Assembly (NCBI GenBank): GCA_965243605.1
Contig: CBDEVQ010000055.1
Coordinates: 1 to 64,000, forward strand
From: JBMYYR01 sp965243605
GTDB lineage: Bacteria > Bacteroidota > Bacteroidia > Flavobacteriales > CAJXXR01
Length of the DNA stretch: 64,000 nt
Direction of reading: 5' to 3'
The notes under the pieces: model-generated
The model's input: only the letters and a program-made list of their open reading frames with translations
What the model was told of the DNA's origin: nothing
Database searches by the model: none
Program-made: the position numbers and the translations under genes
Shown here: positions 1 to 10,240 of the stretch, in pieces
Position numbering within the stretch: position 1 is the stretch's first letter
How the letters are laid out: the number at the start of each line of letters is the position of its first letter

Positions 1-1116
1 GACGCGCAAAAGGTAAAGGACATTGAGAAAGTAACAAATCACGATGTTAAAGCGGTTGAGTACTTTATTAAAGAAAAATTAAAAGGGCATAAATTAGAGG
101 CATATAAAGAGTTTATCCACTTTGGATTAACGTCTCAAGATATTAATAATACAGCTACACCATTATTATTAAAAGAAGCCTTTGAAACAGCCTACCTTCC
201 AAAATTAGATGAGGTTATTACAACCTTAGAGAAATATGCAGAAGAGTGGAAAGACGTTTCTATGTTGGCTAAAACACATGGTCAACCAGCATCTCCAACG
301 CGTTTAGGAAAAGAAATTAATGTATTTGTTGCTCGTTTAAAAGCACAAAGAGCACAATTAGTTGCAGTTCCTTTTTCAGCTAAATTTGGTGGAGCAACAG
401 GAAACTTTAACGCACACCACATTGCATTTCCAGAAATTAACTGGTTAGCATTTGGTAACAAATTTGTTGAGAATACATTAGGGTTAAAACATTCATTCCC
501 AACAACACAAATTGAACACTACGATAATTTAGCTGCGTTTTTTGATGCTTGTAAACGTGTAAATACTATTCTTATCGATTTAGACAGAGATTTCTGGACA
601 TATATTTCGATGGAATACTTTAAGCAGAAGATTAAGAAAGGTGAGATTGGATCATCGGCGATGCCACATAAAGTTAACCCAATTGATTTTGAAAACTCAG
701 AAGGGAACTTAGGAATAGCCAATGCTTTATTTGAGCACTTATCAGGAAAATTACCTATTTCTAGATTACAGAGAGATTTAACAGATTCTACTGTATTAAG
801 AAATATTGGAGTTCCAATGGCGCACACTACATTAGCATTCCAAGCTTTATTAAAAGGACTAAATAAGTTGTTACTAAACGAAGCGGCTATAGATGCTGAT
901 TTAGAAAAGAATTGGGCTGTTGTGGCAGAAGCAGTACAGACTATTTTACGTCGTGAAGCTTATCCTAATCCATATGAAGCTTTAAAAGAATTGACACGTA
1001 CAAATGAAGCAATTACTCAAACTTCAATTGCTCAATTTATTGATACACTTGAAGTTTCTGATGAGTTGAAAGCTCAATTAAAAACTATAACTCCACAGAA
1101 CTTTACTGGAATCTAA
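1..1116 (+). CDS. purB: Adenylosuccinate lyase, 5' end cut off by window edge
   Basis: Adenylosuccinate lyase cleaves SAICAR and adenylosuccinate with release of fumarate, serving two steps of purine synthesis in the cytoplasm. The reading frame is open from base 1, so the first roughly 75 codons lie outside the window; 371 codons remain. Visible family marks are HFGLTSQDINNTA (bases about 118-158), KTHGQPASPTRLG (about 271-309) and the fumarase/aspartase-superfamily signature GSSAMPHKVNP (about 649-681), which carries the mobile catalytic-serine loop. The C-terminus looks complete and is followed 25 bases later by a strong hairpin terminator. An internal ATG at 262 is not the real start because homologous sequence continues upstream of it. 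Confidence 0.96.
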   Translation, partial: DAQKVKDIEKVTNHDVKAVEYFIKEKLKGHKLEAYKEFIHFGLTSQDINNTATPLLLKEAFETAYLPKLDEVITTLEKYAEEWKDVSMLAKTHGQPASPTRLGKEINVFVARLKAQRAQLVAVPFSAKFGGATGNFNAHHIAFPEINWLAFGNKFVENTLGLKHSFPTTQIEHYDNLAAFFDACKRVNTILIDLDRDFWTYISMEYFKQKIKKGEIGSSAMPHKVNPIDFENSEGNLGIANALFEHLSGKLPISRLQRDLTDSTVLRNIGVPMAHTTLAFQALLKGLNKLLLNEAAIDADLEKNWAVVAEAVQTILRREAYPNPYEALKELTRTNEAITQTSIAQFIDTLEVSDELKAQLKTITPQNFTGI

Positions 1117-1140
1117 ACCTTAAAAGCCTGTTACTATATA

Positions 1141-1176
1141 AAAAAGGGGTATCCAAAATTTTGGATACCCCTTTTT
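1141..1176. terminator. Bidirectional terminator between purB and the Asp-box protein gene
   Basis: A perfect 18-bp inverted repeat (AAAAAGGGGTATCCAAAA and its complement, no spacer) with A and T runs at the ends. It lies between two convergent genes and can stop transcription from both sides. Confidence 0.9.
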
Positions 1177-1273
1177 TATATTACAACGAAATGTGTTACC
1201 ATTTTAGAAAACCACTCGAACAGACTTACAATAAATAGTTATCCATTCGAGTGGGTTTTGGAATGTATTGGAA

Positions 1274-4200
1274 TTACTCTATTTTCCAGTTTAACTGTCT
1301 TCCTGGCGTGTAAGGTGTTTTATTGAGACTTAGCTTTTCTTCTAAATTAGAAATTTTAGTCATAATTGTTTTTACCTTGGCTAATACTGGTGCATATTCA
1401 GATTGAGCTAATGCATACTGTTCTGCTTGCGTCGTAGTTGGTTTAGAACCCGTATTCCATAATTGGTAAACAACCGTTTCAATCATACCTACAATAGAAT
1501 TCTTTGTCTCCATTTGAAGGCTAGAGCGCAATTGGTCACCATATATTAATTTAGAAAGCTCACGCAGTTCATTTTCTAAAGTATTAACATCTGTAACTAA
1601 ATTTAAAGGTACAGATGGATATTGTTCAATAGCCGCACGAATAAAGCTTAAACGCTTATTCGATTCACCTATTAAACGCGCCGTTCCTTTTACTGAACGT
1701 CTTAGCTCTGAAAGTTCATTTTGAAATGCCAATAAATCAGAATAGTCAGCAGCAGGTAAGCTTCGGTTATTTAGTGAATTCAATTGAAAAGGTACTCCTT
1801 CTACTAATGGTTTAAATGTACCTTCGTTATAAAGCATCATATCTACTTTATATTCTCCAGGAACAACTAAAGGTCCAACATCTGGAGAAGAATAACGTCC
1901 TGGTTTAGTAAAGGCTTTTTTAATAGGGTTGGTAGATGCCATTCTTAGATCCCAAACGAATCTTTGAACGCCTTTACCTGGTGATTTTTTAATTTTACGA
2001 ATCACATTTCCGAGTTTGTCTTTAATTACAAATAGAAGATATGCCTTTTGTTCATTGGCTTCTGCTTCTAAAGCTTCAAGACTAGGGAAAGCAATATCAC
2101 TATTGGTCTTTTTAAGTTCAGCTTCTTTGGCTTCACGTTTTTCTTTGGATGTTTTAAATTCTGTAGAAACCATATAATCTATGGCAACACCAAACTCAGG
2201 GTTAGGAGCAGCGTAGAAAGAAGCCCCTTGAGCAGATACACCTCTTAATCCTAAAGGATTGGTTGGAACATAGATTAATCCATCTGCAATAGGAAAAATG
2301 TGAGCCTCTTGTTTTTTCACTTCATCATTCATTTCACGTAGAACCGAATAATCGTCTAAAACATAGAATCCACGACCAAAACTACCTAATACAAGATCAT
2401 CCTCGTTTTCTTGAATGGCAATGTCTCTAATGGCAATCGTTGGTAATCCCGATTTTAAGGCCGTCCAATGTCCTCCTCCATTTTGAGAGAAGAATACACC
2501 AAACTCTGTTCCTGCAAACAATAAATTGGCATCTTTATGATCTTGTACTACACTATAAACTGAACCTCTTTCAGGTAGGTCATTTTGAATATTCGTCCAC
2601 GTTTTACCTTTATTATTACTCTTTAAAATATAAGGCTTAAAATCTCCATTTTTATGATTATTGAATACAGCAAACACGACATTGGCATCATGTTTAGATG
2701 CTATTACAGCATTTACATATGTTTTGTTAGGAACGTTGGGGAAAGTGCTTAGTTTTTGCCAAGACTCTCCATCATTTTCAGAAATATGAATTAACCCATC
2801 ATCTGTACCTGCATAAATTAAACCTTGTTGTTTTGGAGATTCGTCAAAAGCTACAATGTTTCCATAAATAGACGTCGACATGTTTTTCATAACGGCATCT
2901 TTTTCCCAAACACGTCCCATCACTTTAAGTGTGTTACGATCTTCTTGCCTAGAAAGGTCACCAGATATAGCAGTCCATGTATTTCCTTGATCAGTACTCT
3001 TAAATACTTTGTTTGCAGAGAAATATAGAGTTTTGTGGTTATGTGGACTGATCAATAAAGGAGCATCCCAATTCCATCTAAATGCTTTTTCGTTCTTTTT
3101 AGGTTGAGGTTGGATTCCAATACGCTCACCAGATTTTTTATCATACCGAACAAGCCAACCATATTGAGATTGTGCATATACAATATTTGGATCTTTAGGG
3201 TCAATTTGTGATTCAAATCCATCTCCACCATTTGTAATAAACCAATCCGAATTTAAAATTCCCGCATTGTTTAACGTTTGAGAAGGTCCACCTAAACTGT
3301 TGTTATCTTGAGTACCACCATAAATATTATAGAACGGTTTTGCATTATCTACCGCTACTTTATAAAATTGTGTGATAGGTAAGTTGGCTTTGTATTGCCA
3401 ATCTTTGGCATGATTCCAAGTTTCATACAATCCACCATCACACCCAACTAACCAGTGGTCTGTGTTTTTAGGATCTATCCAAATACAGTGGTTATCAACA
3501 TGCTTTTTATTTTCACCTGTTCGTACAAATGTCTTTCCTCCATTTTCGGTATGGTGTAGCCATGTATCCATAGAGAATACTTTATTCTCATCATACGGGT
3601 CACAATAAATTTCTTGATAATAATTTCCTGAAGTCTGGTAGCTAGATTGCTTAGAGAAACTAGCACCTCGATCAGTAGATTTAAAGAATCCCCCTTTTTT
3701 ACCTGAGGCTTTAATAATAGCATACACAACATCTGGGTTAGCCGGAGAAATGGCAAGACCAATACGTCCTAAATCTCCAGATGGAATACCATTGCTTAAT
3801 TTATCAAAAGATTCACCTCCATTTTCTGTTTTATAAATAGCCGTTTCTGGTCCTCCATCAATATACGTGTATACATGCCTCCTTCTTTGGTGAGACGAAA
3901 CGTATATACGGTCAGGGTTTCTTGGATCCATAACAATATCAGAAATTCCTGTGTGTTCAGAAATATCTAAAACCTTTGTCCAAGTTGTACCTCCATCTTC
4001 CGTTTTATATAGACCTCGGTCTCCTCCTTTATTCCAAAGCGGACCATAAGCTGCAACATAAACAATATTAGAGTTGTTCGGGTTAACCACGATCTTTCCA
4101 ATATGTTCAGAGTTTTTTAAACCTACATTTTTAAACGATTTTCCACCGTCTTCAGATTTATAAACACCATCTCCATAGGCAACACTTCGTTGATTATTGT

Positions 4201-4555
4201 TTTCTCCTGTACCAATCCAAACCGTGTTAGAATTAGAAGGATCTATGGTTACACAACCCATAGAATAGGATCCGTAATTATCAAAAATCGGTTTAAATGT
4301 TGTTCCTGCATTTTCTGTTTTCCATACTCCACCAGATGCAACTGCTAAATAGTATTCAAATGGGTTGTTTGGGTTAACGGCAAGGTCGGCAATTCGTCCT
4401 GCGGTTAATGATGGACCAACATTTCTAAAATTTAACGCTGGATAAGAGATTTCCTCAATCGCAGGTTCAGCATTCTTTTTTTTGTGTTTCGATTTTTGAG
4501 CATAACCACTTTGAAGACCTATTCCTAAAAGCGTTATATAAAAAATGTTTTTCAT
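1274..4555 (-). CDS. Secreted Asp-box (BNR/sortilin-like) beta-propeller protein
   Basis: A 1093-residue exported protein of the family often labelled glycosyl hydrolase or VPS10/sortilin-like in Bacteroidota. It starts with a signal peptide (MKNIFYITLLGIGLQSGYAQ). At least ten Asp-box motifs of the form S/T-x-D/N-x-G-x-x-W/F are spread over residues about 80-740, such as KSEDGGKSF, KTEDGGTTW, KSTDQGNTW and KSNNKGKTW, so two seven-bladed propellers are likely. The last about 300 residues are not propeller-like; they include a stretch like a FlgD-type or Ig-like module (VRKIKKSPGKGVQRFVWDLR region) and a helical tail. No T9SS sorting tail is obvious. Enzymatic activity is not demonstrated for most of this family. 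The gene stands alone between a terminator and the helicase gene 73 bases upstream. Confidence 0.85.
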   Translation of the reverse strand: MKNIFYITLLGIGLQSGYAQKSKHKKKNAEPAIEEISYPALNFRNVGPSLTAGRIADLAVNPNNPFEYYLAVASGGVWKTENAGTTFKPIFDNYGSYSMGCVTIDPSNSNTVWIGTGENNNQRSVAYGDGVYKSEDGGKSFKNVGLKNSEHIGKIVVNPNNSNIVYVAAYGPLWNKGGDRGLYKTEDGGTTWTKVLDISEHTGISDIVMDPRNPDRIYVSSHQRRRHVYTYIDGGPETAIYKTENGGESFDKLSNGIPSGDLGRIGLAISPANPDVVYAIIKASGKKGGFFKSTDRGASFSKQSSYQTSGNYYQEIYCDPYDENKVFSMDTWLHHTENGGKTFVRTGENKKHVDNHCIWIDPKNTDHWLVGCDGGLYETWNHAKDWQYKANLPITQFYKVAVDNAKPFYNIYGGTQDNNSLGGPSQTLNNAGILNSDWFITNGGDGFESQIDPKDPNIVYAQSQYGWLVRYDKKSGERIGIQPQPKKNEKAFRWNWDAPLLISPHNHKTLYFSANKVFKSTDQGNTWTAISGDLSRQEDRNTLKVMGRVWEKDAVMKNMSTSIYGNIVAFDESPKQQGLIYAGTDDGLIHISENDGESWQKLSTFPNVPNKTYVNAVIASKHDANVVFAVFNNHKNGDFKPYILKSNNKGKTWTNIQNDLPERGSVYSVVQDHKDANLLFAGTEFGVFFSQNGGGHWTALKSGLPTIAIRDIAIQENEDDLVLGSFGRGFYVLDDYSVLREMNDEVKKQEAHIFPIADGLIYVPTNPLGLRGVSAQGASFYAAPNPEFGVAIDYMVSTEFKTSKEKREAKEAELKKTNSDIAFPSLEALEAEANEQKAYLLFVIKDKLGNVIRKIKKSPGKGVQRFVWDLRMASTNPIKKAFTKPGRYSSPDVGPLVVPGEYKVDMMLYNEGTFKPLVEGVPFQLNSLNNRSLPAADYSDLLAFQNELSELRRSVKGTARLIGESNKRLSFIRAAIEQYPSVPLNLVTDVNTLENELRELSKLIYGDQLRSSLQMETKNSIVGMIETVVYQLWNTGSKPTTTQAEQYALAQSEYAPVLAKVKTIMTKISNLEEKLSLNKTPYTPGRQLNWKIE

Positions 4556-4628
4556 GGTTAAATGGTGTTTAAACCGATGAAGATACTGTTTTGTATATAA
4601 CTAAGAAAAAATGAAGCCTTAATTTATG

Positions 4629-7412
4629 CTAAAAGGCATAGGTGATTTCAGATTCATTATGATAAATGGATGTTGTATCTCCTTCTAATACAAATGTTTT
4701 TAGTTTAGAGATGACATTAGTTTTGCTGAAATTCCACGTTAAAAAACTAAGAGGGAATACTTTAATACCAATGCGGTTAAGGATCTTATACCGTTCCATC
4801 GTAAAGGCATCTTTTTCAGCACCAGGGAATCCGATTAAATCGATGGCAAAATAGGTTTCATTGCATTTAAAAAGAATGTCTATGGTCATTCCTGCTAAAT
4901 AATGATTCATATAGTAAGCCCATTCTTCCTGCTCTAAGAAAGATGTAATTTCTTTATAACTCGTATTTTGTTTAAGACGTTTTGAACGTTTGTCTACCAA
5001 TGAAACAGGAGTGTTTATTTGTTCTAGGTAGGGTTTTATTAACGTATTGGAAGGAAGATTTTTTATTTGAAAAGAATGGATGATAATCTGATTTTTTTTA
5101 GCCCTTGTAATGGCAACGTTAAACATATCCTCTTTGTTTAAATATGAAATTGATCCATGGTGGAACTCATCATCTATAGATAAGGAAAGAATCATAATAT
5201 CGCGTTCAGATCCTTGGAAAGAATGTGGTGTACCAATAAGAATATGATGTCTTTTTATATCAGCTGTCGTAAATTCTTTTGTTACCGCTTTGGTTAAAGC
5301 TTCAGTTTGGTTTCGGAAAGGGGATAAAATACCAACAGATATAGGGTTTTTACAATCAATATTCTGGTTAATAATACGTCTAATTATGTCTATGATTTTT
5401 TCAATTTCAACAGCATTAACACCTTGATCAGAACGTTTACCTTTTACATGGATTGTAGAGATGGTTTTAGAAGGATCATGATTAGGAAAAGCTGTCATGA
5501 TATTAAGTTGATTTTCATAAAAATACGCATTGCTAAAGCCAATAATAGACGGTAATGATCTATAATGTTCGTTTAAGCCAACCAGTTGATTTTGATGTTG
5601 TGTATTGTACAACATTAAATCCAACATTGAATTTGCTCTATAATTTAAGTGAGAATACGATTGGAGGTCATATTCTTTTCGCTTATTGTCAACTTGGGCC
5701 TTAGATATGAAACTAAAATGCCTTAATTGGTTTGTATCCCCAGCTATAATAAGTTTTTTACCTCTTTGTAACACAGGTATGCAACTTGCCATATCGCATT
5801 GAGTAGATTCATCAAAAATAATAACATCAAATAAACCTTGGTGGAGGGGAATGAATTCTGAAACCGATTTAATTTCGGTTAACCATAATGGAATGGCTTG
5901 TAAAATGACATTGAAATCAATAGCGTTAATTTGTTTAAGTTTTGAGGCTTGATCTTTAACATTTAATGCTTCATGAAATTGGGTGAAAGTTGCTCTGTCT
6001 TTTTCAATCGTATCTTCTAGTTGTTTATCTAAAGTCATTTTAAAGTAACGTTCTGCCGTAATAAGAAAATGGTTTATTTCTTTGTAAAACGTTGATATTT
6101 GATCAATTTCTGAACCGATTTTTCCATTTAAATTTTTATGGTAAATAGAAAGAAAACGTGTTAAGAACCCCGTCGATGAGATATAATTATCCGAAGATTC
6201 AATGGTGTAATCCGTTTGTTTAATGTAATCTCGTTCTAATCGATCAAGTTGTTTTATTAATGTACTGAATTCCTGTTTAAGCTTTGCGTATTTGTGCTTA
6301 TCTACTCGGTTTTTAAGTCCATACAAACTGGTTTTAATTAGTTTTTTAACCTTTTGTTGATATCGTTTTCCCCCAATTTTCACAAATCGATTTTCGAGTT
6401 TTAAATCTAAAAGCTTTTCTTCTATAACCTGAAGTGCACGACTGGTTTTTGTTGCAATTAGTACCGTTTTACCCTGACGAATAAGATCCATCGCTAGCGC
6501 TGTAATTGTAAATGATTTACCAGTACCTGGAGGCCCAATAATAACGGATCCAGGATAAGCATTTACATTTTTTAATACCTGTTCTTGACTTTTGTTTAAA
6601 ATCATCGGAATAGCTGGAATGTAAGCGGTTTGGTCTGTATACTTTGGAATTTCACTCTCTCCAAAGTATGTATTTATAGCTGGCGAAAAATCATTTTCTA
6701 CAATAATTTGGTTGAGTTCACGATCTATGGTTTCTGTATTATTAGCCTTGCTAGATACTAAGACTCCACTACATGAAATCAGTTTAAAGGTTTTAAGAGC
6801 TTTCAGTGAAGACGGTTTAAAACATTTTTCTTTTTCTTGTTTGTTAATTAAATGAGGATAAATCATAACCTCATCTGTATTTATGTCAATTAAATGCGTG
6901 TCAAGAATAGATTTAAGTTCTCCAACAGCTCTAAAGTCTAATATACCTCGGCTTAAGCATTGATGTAATTCAAATCTGCAACTCTCAAAATCCGTTTTAT
7001 ATTCTAACGTTTTAAGAAATCCAATATTCAGCTGAGGTTGAGATAAAACCGAAACAAAGTAATCTCCATCGGTTTTTTCTATAGTAGCATGTGAGTATAT
7101 TAACGGAGAGATAATTGGTAATAATCGATGTGAAAATTTTGAAGTTTGAGTTCCACAAATAAATAAAGAACAATAGAGAAGCTCTTTATCTTCTGAATTA
7201 AGAATTAGAACCTGCTCAATGGGTTCTCCAACCTCATCAGGTACAAATGTTTTAGGATAAGCTTGATTTAATAACTCCTCTTCTTCTGTTTTAATAAGAT
7301 ATTGATGTTCGAATTTATGATCGAAAAAATTTTGAATCGTAAAGGAAGAATTATCTAAGGTGTAGCAATCCTTTAAATATTGAATCTGATTTTTAATAAG
7401 GTTAATATCCAT
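4629..7412 (-). CDS. SF1 DNA2/NAM7-type helicase with degenerate REase-like C-terminal domain
   Basis: A 927-residue superfamily 1 helicase. Visible motifs are a Q-like LNKSQEQ (about 272), Walker A GPPGTGKS (293-300), Walker B with FDEST, motif III AGDTNQL, motif IV-like LNEHYRS, motif V GTPHSFQGSERD and motif VI NVAITRAK. A long insert rich in charged helices (about 340-520) separates Walker A from Walker B, as in the Upf1/DNA2 group. The last about 120 residues (from 806) resemble the Vsr-like nuclease domain found behind other SF1 helicases: MTIDILFK, then FAIDLIG, then a helix-strand ending in LTW. The usual acidic-x-K pair is not intact (D845 and D858 only), so nuclease activity is doubtful. 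Such proteins occur in defence settings, but no partner gene is next to it; the function is unassigned. Confidence 0.8.
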   Translation of the reverse strand: MDINLIKNQIQYLKDCYTLDNSSFTIQNFFDHKFEHQYLIKTEEEELLNQAYPKTFVPDEVGEPIEQVLILNSEDKELLYCSLFICGTQTSKFSHRLLPIISPLIYSHATIEKTDGDYFVSVLSQPQLNIGFLKTLEYKTDFESCRFELHQCLSRGILDFRAVGELKSILDTHLIDINTDEVMIYPHLINKQEKEKCFKPSSLKALKTFKLISCSGVLVSSKANNTETIDRELNQIIVENDFSPAINTYFGESEIPKYTDQTAYIPAIPMILNKSQEQVLKNVNAYPGSVIIGPPGTGKSFTITALAMDLIRQGKTVLIATKTSRALQVIEEKLLDLKLENRFVKIGGKRYQQKVKKLIKTSLYGLKNRVDKHKYAKLKQEFSTLIKQLDRLERDYIKQTDYTIESSDNYISSTGFLTRFLSIYHKNLNGKIGSEIDQISTFYKEINHFLITAERYFKMTLDKQLEDTIEKDRATFTQFHEALNVKDQASKLKQINAIDFNVILQAIPLWLTEIKSVSEFIPLHQGLFDVIIFDESTQCDMASCIPVLQRGKKLIIAGDTNQLRHFSFISKAQVDNKRKEYDLQSYSHLNYRANSMLDLMLYNTQHQNQLVGLNEHYRSLPSIIGFSNAYFYENQLNIMTAFPNHDPSKTISTIHVKGKRSDQGVNAVEIEKIIDIIRRIINQNIDCKNPISVGILSPFRNQTEALTKAVTKEFTTADIKRHHILIGTPHSFQGSERDIMILSLSIDDEFHHGSISYLNKEDMFNVAITRAKKNQIIIHSFQIKNLPSNTLIKPYLEQINTPVSLVDKRSKRLKQNTSYKEITSFLEQEEWAYYMNHYLAGMTIDILFKCNETYFAIDLIGFPGAEKDAFTMERYKILNRIGIKVFPLSFLTWNFSKTNVISKLKTFVLEGDTTSIYHNESEITYAF

Positions 7413-8119
7413 TAGAGAGACAAGTTTTATAAAATATTAAGGTGTTTTTAAATGTAAGAATTATTTAATTAAAGTAGGAAGGTTTTTTTGATGGGTAAAT
7501 AAATTATGGGAAAGATGGGATAGGGAAATTTAGATATACAGTAGATATGAATACCTATATTAAATTAAAGGCTTAATGTAAAGTATGACAGTGTAGCGAA
7601 TTTGTTTGGTCAGTAATTATCGTAAAAATAGATATTAAGTTATTATTATGGAAAGCATAAATTTCCAAGTAATTCCTTGTAAAATAACAAAAATAAATGA
7701 ATTACTGAAATACCGGTATGTTAATTTAGTATGATTTTTATCATGTGAATCCCTTTGTCAATAAGGGTTTGTAGAGGTTTTTGTTTTCAGAATTTCAAAT
7801 TCAAAGACAGAGATACCATTTACAAAAGGAAACCTACCAAATTCAAAAGTTGAGTTTTTATTTGAAAAAAGGCTCGTATCATTGTAGTGTAATAATTAAT
7901 AATAATAATCCAATAATTAGTAATGTGAATTGAAGTAATTAACGTTTAACAATTTTTAAATAATAAAACGAATACAAAGAATAAGGTAATGTAAATAGAA
8001 TACATTGGGGGATGTAAATTAAGTCGATTAATAATGTAATAGAATATAATAAATAATAAAAGTTGAATTTAATTTAAGTATAGTGTATTGTTGTTTTAAT
8101 GAATAGTTAATGTTAATTT
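7413..8119. other. Gene-free interval of about 700 bases
   Basis: No open frame of useful length, no recognisable RNA and no IS remnant was seen between the helicase start and the asd terminator. The sequence is very AT-rich with many TAATAA-type runs. It presumably holds the helicase promoter. A 10-bp palindrome ATACCGGTAT lies at 7710-7719 and a weak hairpin CCCTT/AAGGG at about 7752-7768. Confidence 0.6.
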
Positions 8120-8155
8120 AAAAAACCCATGATGTTATAGCATCATGGGTTTTTT
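8120..8155 (-). terminator. Rho-independent terminator of asd
   Basis: A 15-bp perfect stem (AAAAAACCCATGATG and complement) with loop TTATAG. It starts 7 bases after the asd stop on the minus strand and ends in a T run in that direction; the A run on the other side makes it potentially bidirectional. Confidence 0.9.
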
Positions 8156-8162
8156 TATAGAT

Positions 8163-9146
8163 TTAAATATATTGCAAGCAAGATTCTGCAATTTGTACAG
8201 CATTTGTTGCTGCTCCTTTTCTAATATTATCGGCCACTATCCACATGTTTAATGTGTTGTCATCAGATTCATCACGTCTTAAACGTCCTACAAAAACATC
8301 GTCTTTATCTTTTGCATACAAAGGCATAGGATAGGTATTTGTATCGGTATTGTCTTGTAAGGTTATACCATCAGATAAGTGAAGCATTTTACGAATGTCA
8401 GGTAATGTAAAATCATTTTTGAACCGAACATTTACGCTTTCAGAATGCCCTCCCATAACAGGAACTCTAACGGCTGTTGAAGTTACCCTTAAAGTATCAT
8501 CGCGTAATATTTTTTTGGTTTCATTAACCAATTTCATTTCTTCTTTTGTATACCCATTATCTAAAAATATATCGCAATGCGGAATACAATTTTGATCAAT
8601 CTCATACGCATATGCTTTCTTTGGAGTTTCTCCTAAACGCTCTTTGGCCATTTGGTTAACGGCATCAGAACCAGAACCACTAACGGATTGATAGGTTGAA
8701 ACAACAATACGATCTATACCATAGGCTTTATGAAGCGGATTTAAAGCAAGTACCATTTGTATTGTAGAACAATTTGGATTTGCAATAATCTTAGTTTTTT
8801 CAGAAATAATATCTGCATTTATTTCTGGGACAACTAAAGGAATATACTTTTCCATTCGCCAAGCCGAAGAATTATCGATAACAAAAGTTCCATTTTCTGC
8901 GAATAATGGTGCAAATTTTAAAGATAATTCAGACCCAGCAGAAAACAAGGCTATATCGCATTGTTTATCTATGGCTTCTTGAATTCCAACGATAGTATAT
9001 TCTTCGTTTTTAAATTGTACAGATTTTCCGATAGATCGTTCTGAGGCTACGGGAATTAATTCTGTTACGGGAAATGATCGTTCTTCTAGAACCTGGATGA
9101 TTTTTTGGCCTACTAAACCACTTGCACCCACAACTGCTACTCTCAT
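8163..9146 (-). CDS. asd: Aspartate-semialdehyde dehydrogenase
   Basis: Asd reduces aspartyl phosphate to aspartate semialdehyde with NADPH, the branch point to lysine/diaminopimelate, threonine and methionine. The 327-residue protein has the usual length of the Gram-positive/Bacteroidota type. The N-terminal Rossmann motif GASGLVGQK (7-15), the catalytic cysteine in NPNCSTIQ (Cys126) and the conserved histidine in VMGGHSES (His234) are all present, so the enzyme looks active. The ATG at 9146 places the Rossmann strand directly at the N-terminus, as is normal. It is a single-gene unit with its own terminator and a divergent neighbour 364 bases upstream. Confidence 0.96.
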   Translation of the reverse strand: MRVAVVGASGLVGQKIIQVLEERSFPVTELIPVASERSIGKSVQFKNEEYTIVGIQEAIDKQCDIALFSAGSELSLKFAPLFAENGTFVIDNSSAWRMEKYIPLVVPEINADIISEKTKIIANPNCSTIQMVLALNPLHKAYGIDRIVVSTYQSVSGSGSDAVNQMAKERLGETPKKAYAYEIDQNCIPHCDIFLDNGYTKEEMKLVNETKKILRDDTLRVTSTAVRVPVMGGHSESVNVRFKNDFTLPDIRKMLHLSDGITLQDNTDTNTYPMPLYAKDKDDVFVGRLRRDESDDNTLNMWIVADNIRKGAATNAVQIAESCLQYI

Positions 9147-9510
9147 GTCTTTTACTGTAATAGTATATTATTGATTTTCTTTCTATTGCAAAAGTCGGAA
9201 TTTTAAATTTTAATAGAAGTCTAATTGTTAAATTTTTTTACATTCCTATGGAAATTAAACAACAAAAAAGCATTTTATAAATATTATAACAAATTAAATG
9301 CTGTAGATTGGTAATAGATCATAAGAGGCCGTAATGGATATAGAACCTTCTCTTAGCATTCGTTTTATAACCATTAAATTTAGAATTGTAAAAAGAGAAT
9401 TTCACATTTTATTCATAATATTAACGATCTTTGTTTAAGATAATAAGTGGCATTCAATATGGTTTTTAACCAAATCAATAGGCTATAATAAAATTCGATT
9501 TACAGAAAAT
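9147..9510. other. Divergent intergenic region of 364 bases
   Basis: Lies between asd (minus) and the acetyltransferase gene (plus) and should hold both promoters. No open frame, hairpin or repeat stood out. It marks the left edge of the accessory region. Confidence 0.5.
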
Positions 9511-10086
9511 ATGGTTTTCATTTTTATTACAAATAAAATAGGCGGATATAATGGATTAAAACAACGGTATTCTAAAACCAGGTTTAATTTCATGAAGCGT
9601 ATATACCGTTTTTTGAATAAAGGTCTTCAATATGAAACCAATTCTTACCTTCCATTAGATTTAAACATAAAAGGACCTGTAAATTTCTTACATGGAATAA
9701 GTGGGATATTTATTTCTGGAAGCGCAACTGTTGGTCGAAATTGTACCATATATCAGCAAGTTACTATTGGGTCTAATATGCTGGTTGACTCTAAGGGGTT
9801 CGGTAGTCCAACTATTGGTGATAATTGTCTCATTGGAGCTGGAGCTAAAATTATTGGGAATGTTTCAATCGGAGATAATTGTAGAATAGGAGCCAATGCA
9901 GTAGTCTCAACCAATTTACCTGCAAATAGTGTTGTTGTAATGTCTGTACCTAAAATTTATCAGAAAGAAAATCTAATCAATCATATTCATCAATATTCAG
10001 ACCATGGCTGGGGATATTATAAAGATGGTGTTTTTGTATTGGAAGAAGATAAAGATGTATTGTTGAAACTAGAATCGTATTTATAG
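9511..10086 (+). CDS. Serine acetyltransferase-like hexapeptide-repeat acyltransferase
   Basis: A 191-residue left-handed beta-helix acyltransferase of the CysE/LacA group. Residues about 60-150 show hexapeptide periodicity: GISGIFISGSATVGRN, then CTIYQQVTIGSN, IGDNCLIGAGAKIIGN and IGDNCRIGANAVVS. The N-terminal helical domain of true CysE is shorter here, as in acetyltransferases placed in polysaccharide loci, so the acceptor could be serine or a sugar. The first ATG (9511) is used, but an ATG at 9592 (MKRIYRF) would give a more typical N-terminus. It has no operon partner. A 60-bp part of this gene (9912-9970) is duplicated 1780 bases downstream within IS debris, which suggests that copies of this gene have moved or recombined locally. 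Confidence 0.75.
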   Translation: MVFIFITNKIGGYNGLKQRYSKTRFNFMKRIYRFLNKGLQYETNSYLPLDLNIKGPVNFLHGISGIFISGSATVGRNCTIYQQVTIGSNMLVDSKGFGSPTIGDNCLIGAGAKIIGNVSIGDNCRIGANAVVSTNLPANSVVVMSVPKIYQKENLINHIHQYSDHGWGYYKDGVFVLEEDKDVLLKLESYL

Positions 10087-10240
10087 ATTGAAGATTGTTG
10101 TTTCAATTCTTTGTATTTAGGTAGTTATTGTTTTAAAGGAATTATTTAAATATATATGCTTTGGATTATTAATCTTTAATCGGAGATGTAAACTACAATT
10201 AGGTAGGGAAGGGTTGGTATGAAGAAATAGATAAGTGAAA

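Noticed and set aside
519..827. Open frame on the minus strand inside purB
   Set aside because: Shadow of the purB reading frame; no independent features.
7413..8119. Possible hidden RNA gene in the long gap before asd
   Set aside because: No promoter-plus-terminator pair and no recognisable RNA motif was seen on either strand; the only good hairpin belongs to asd.
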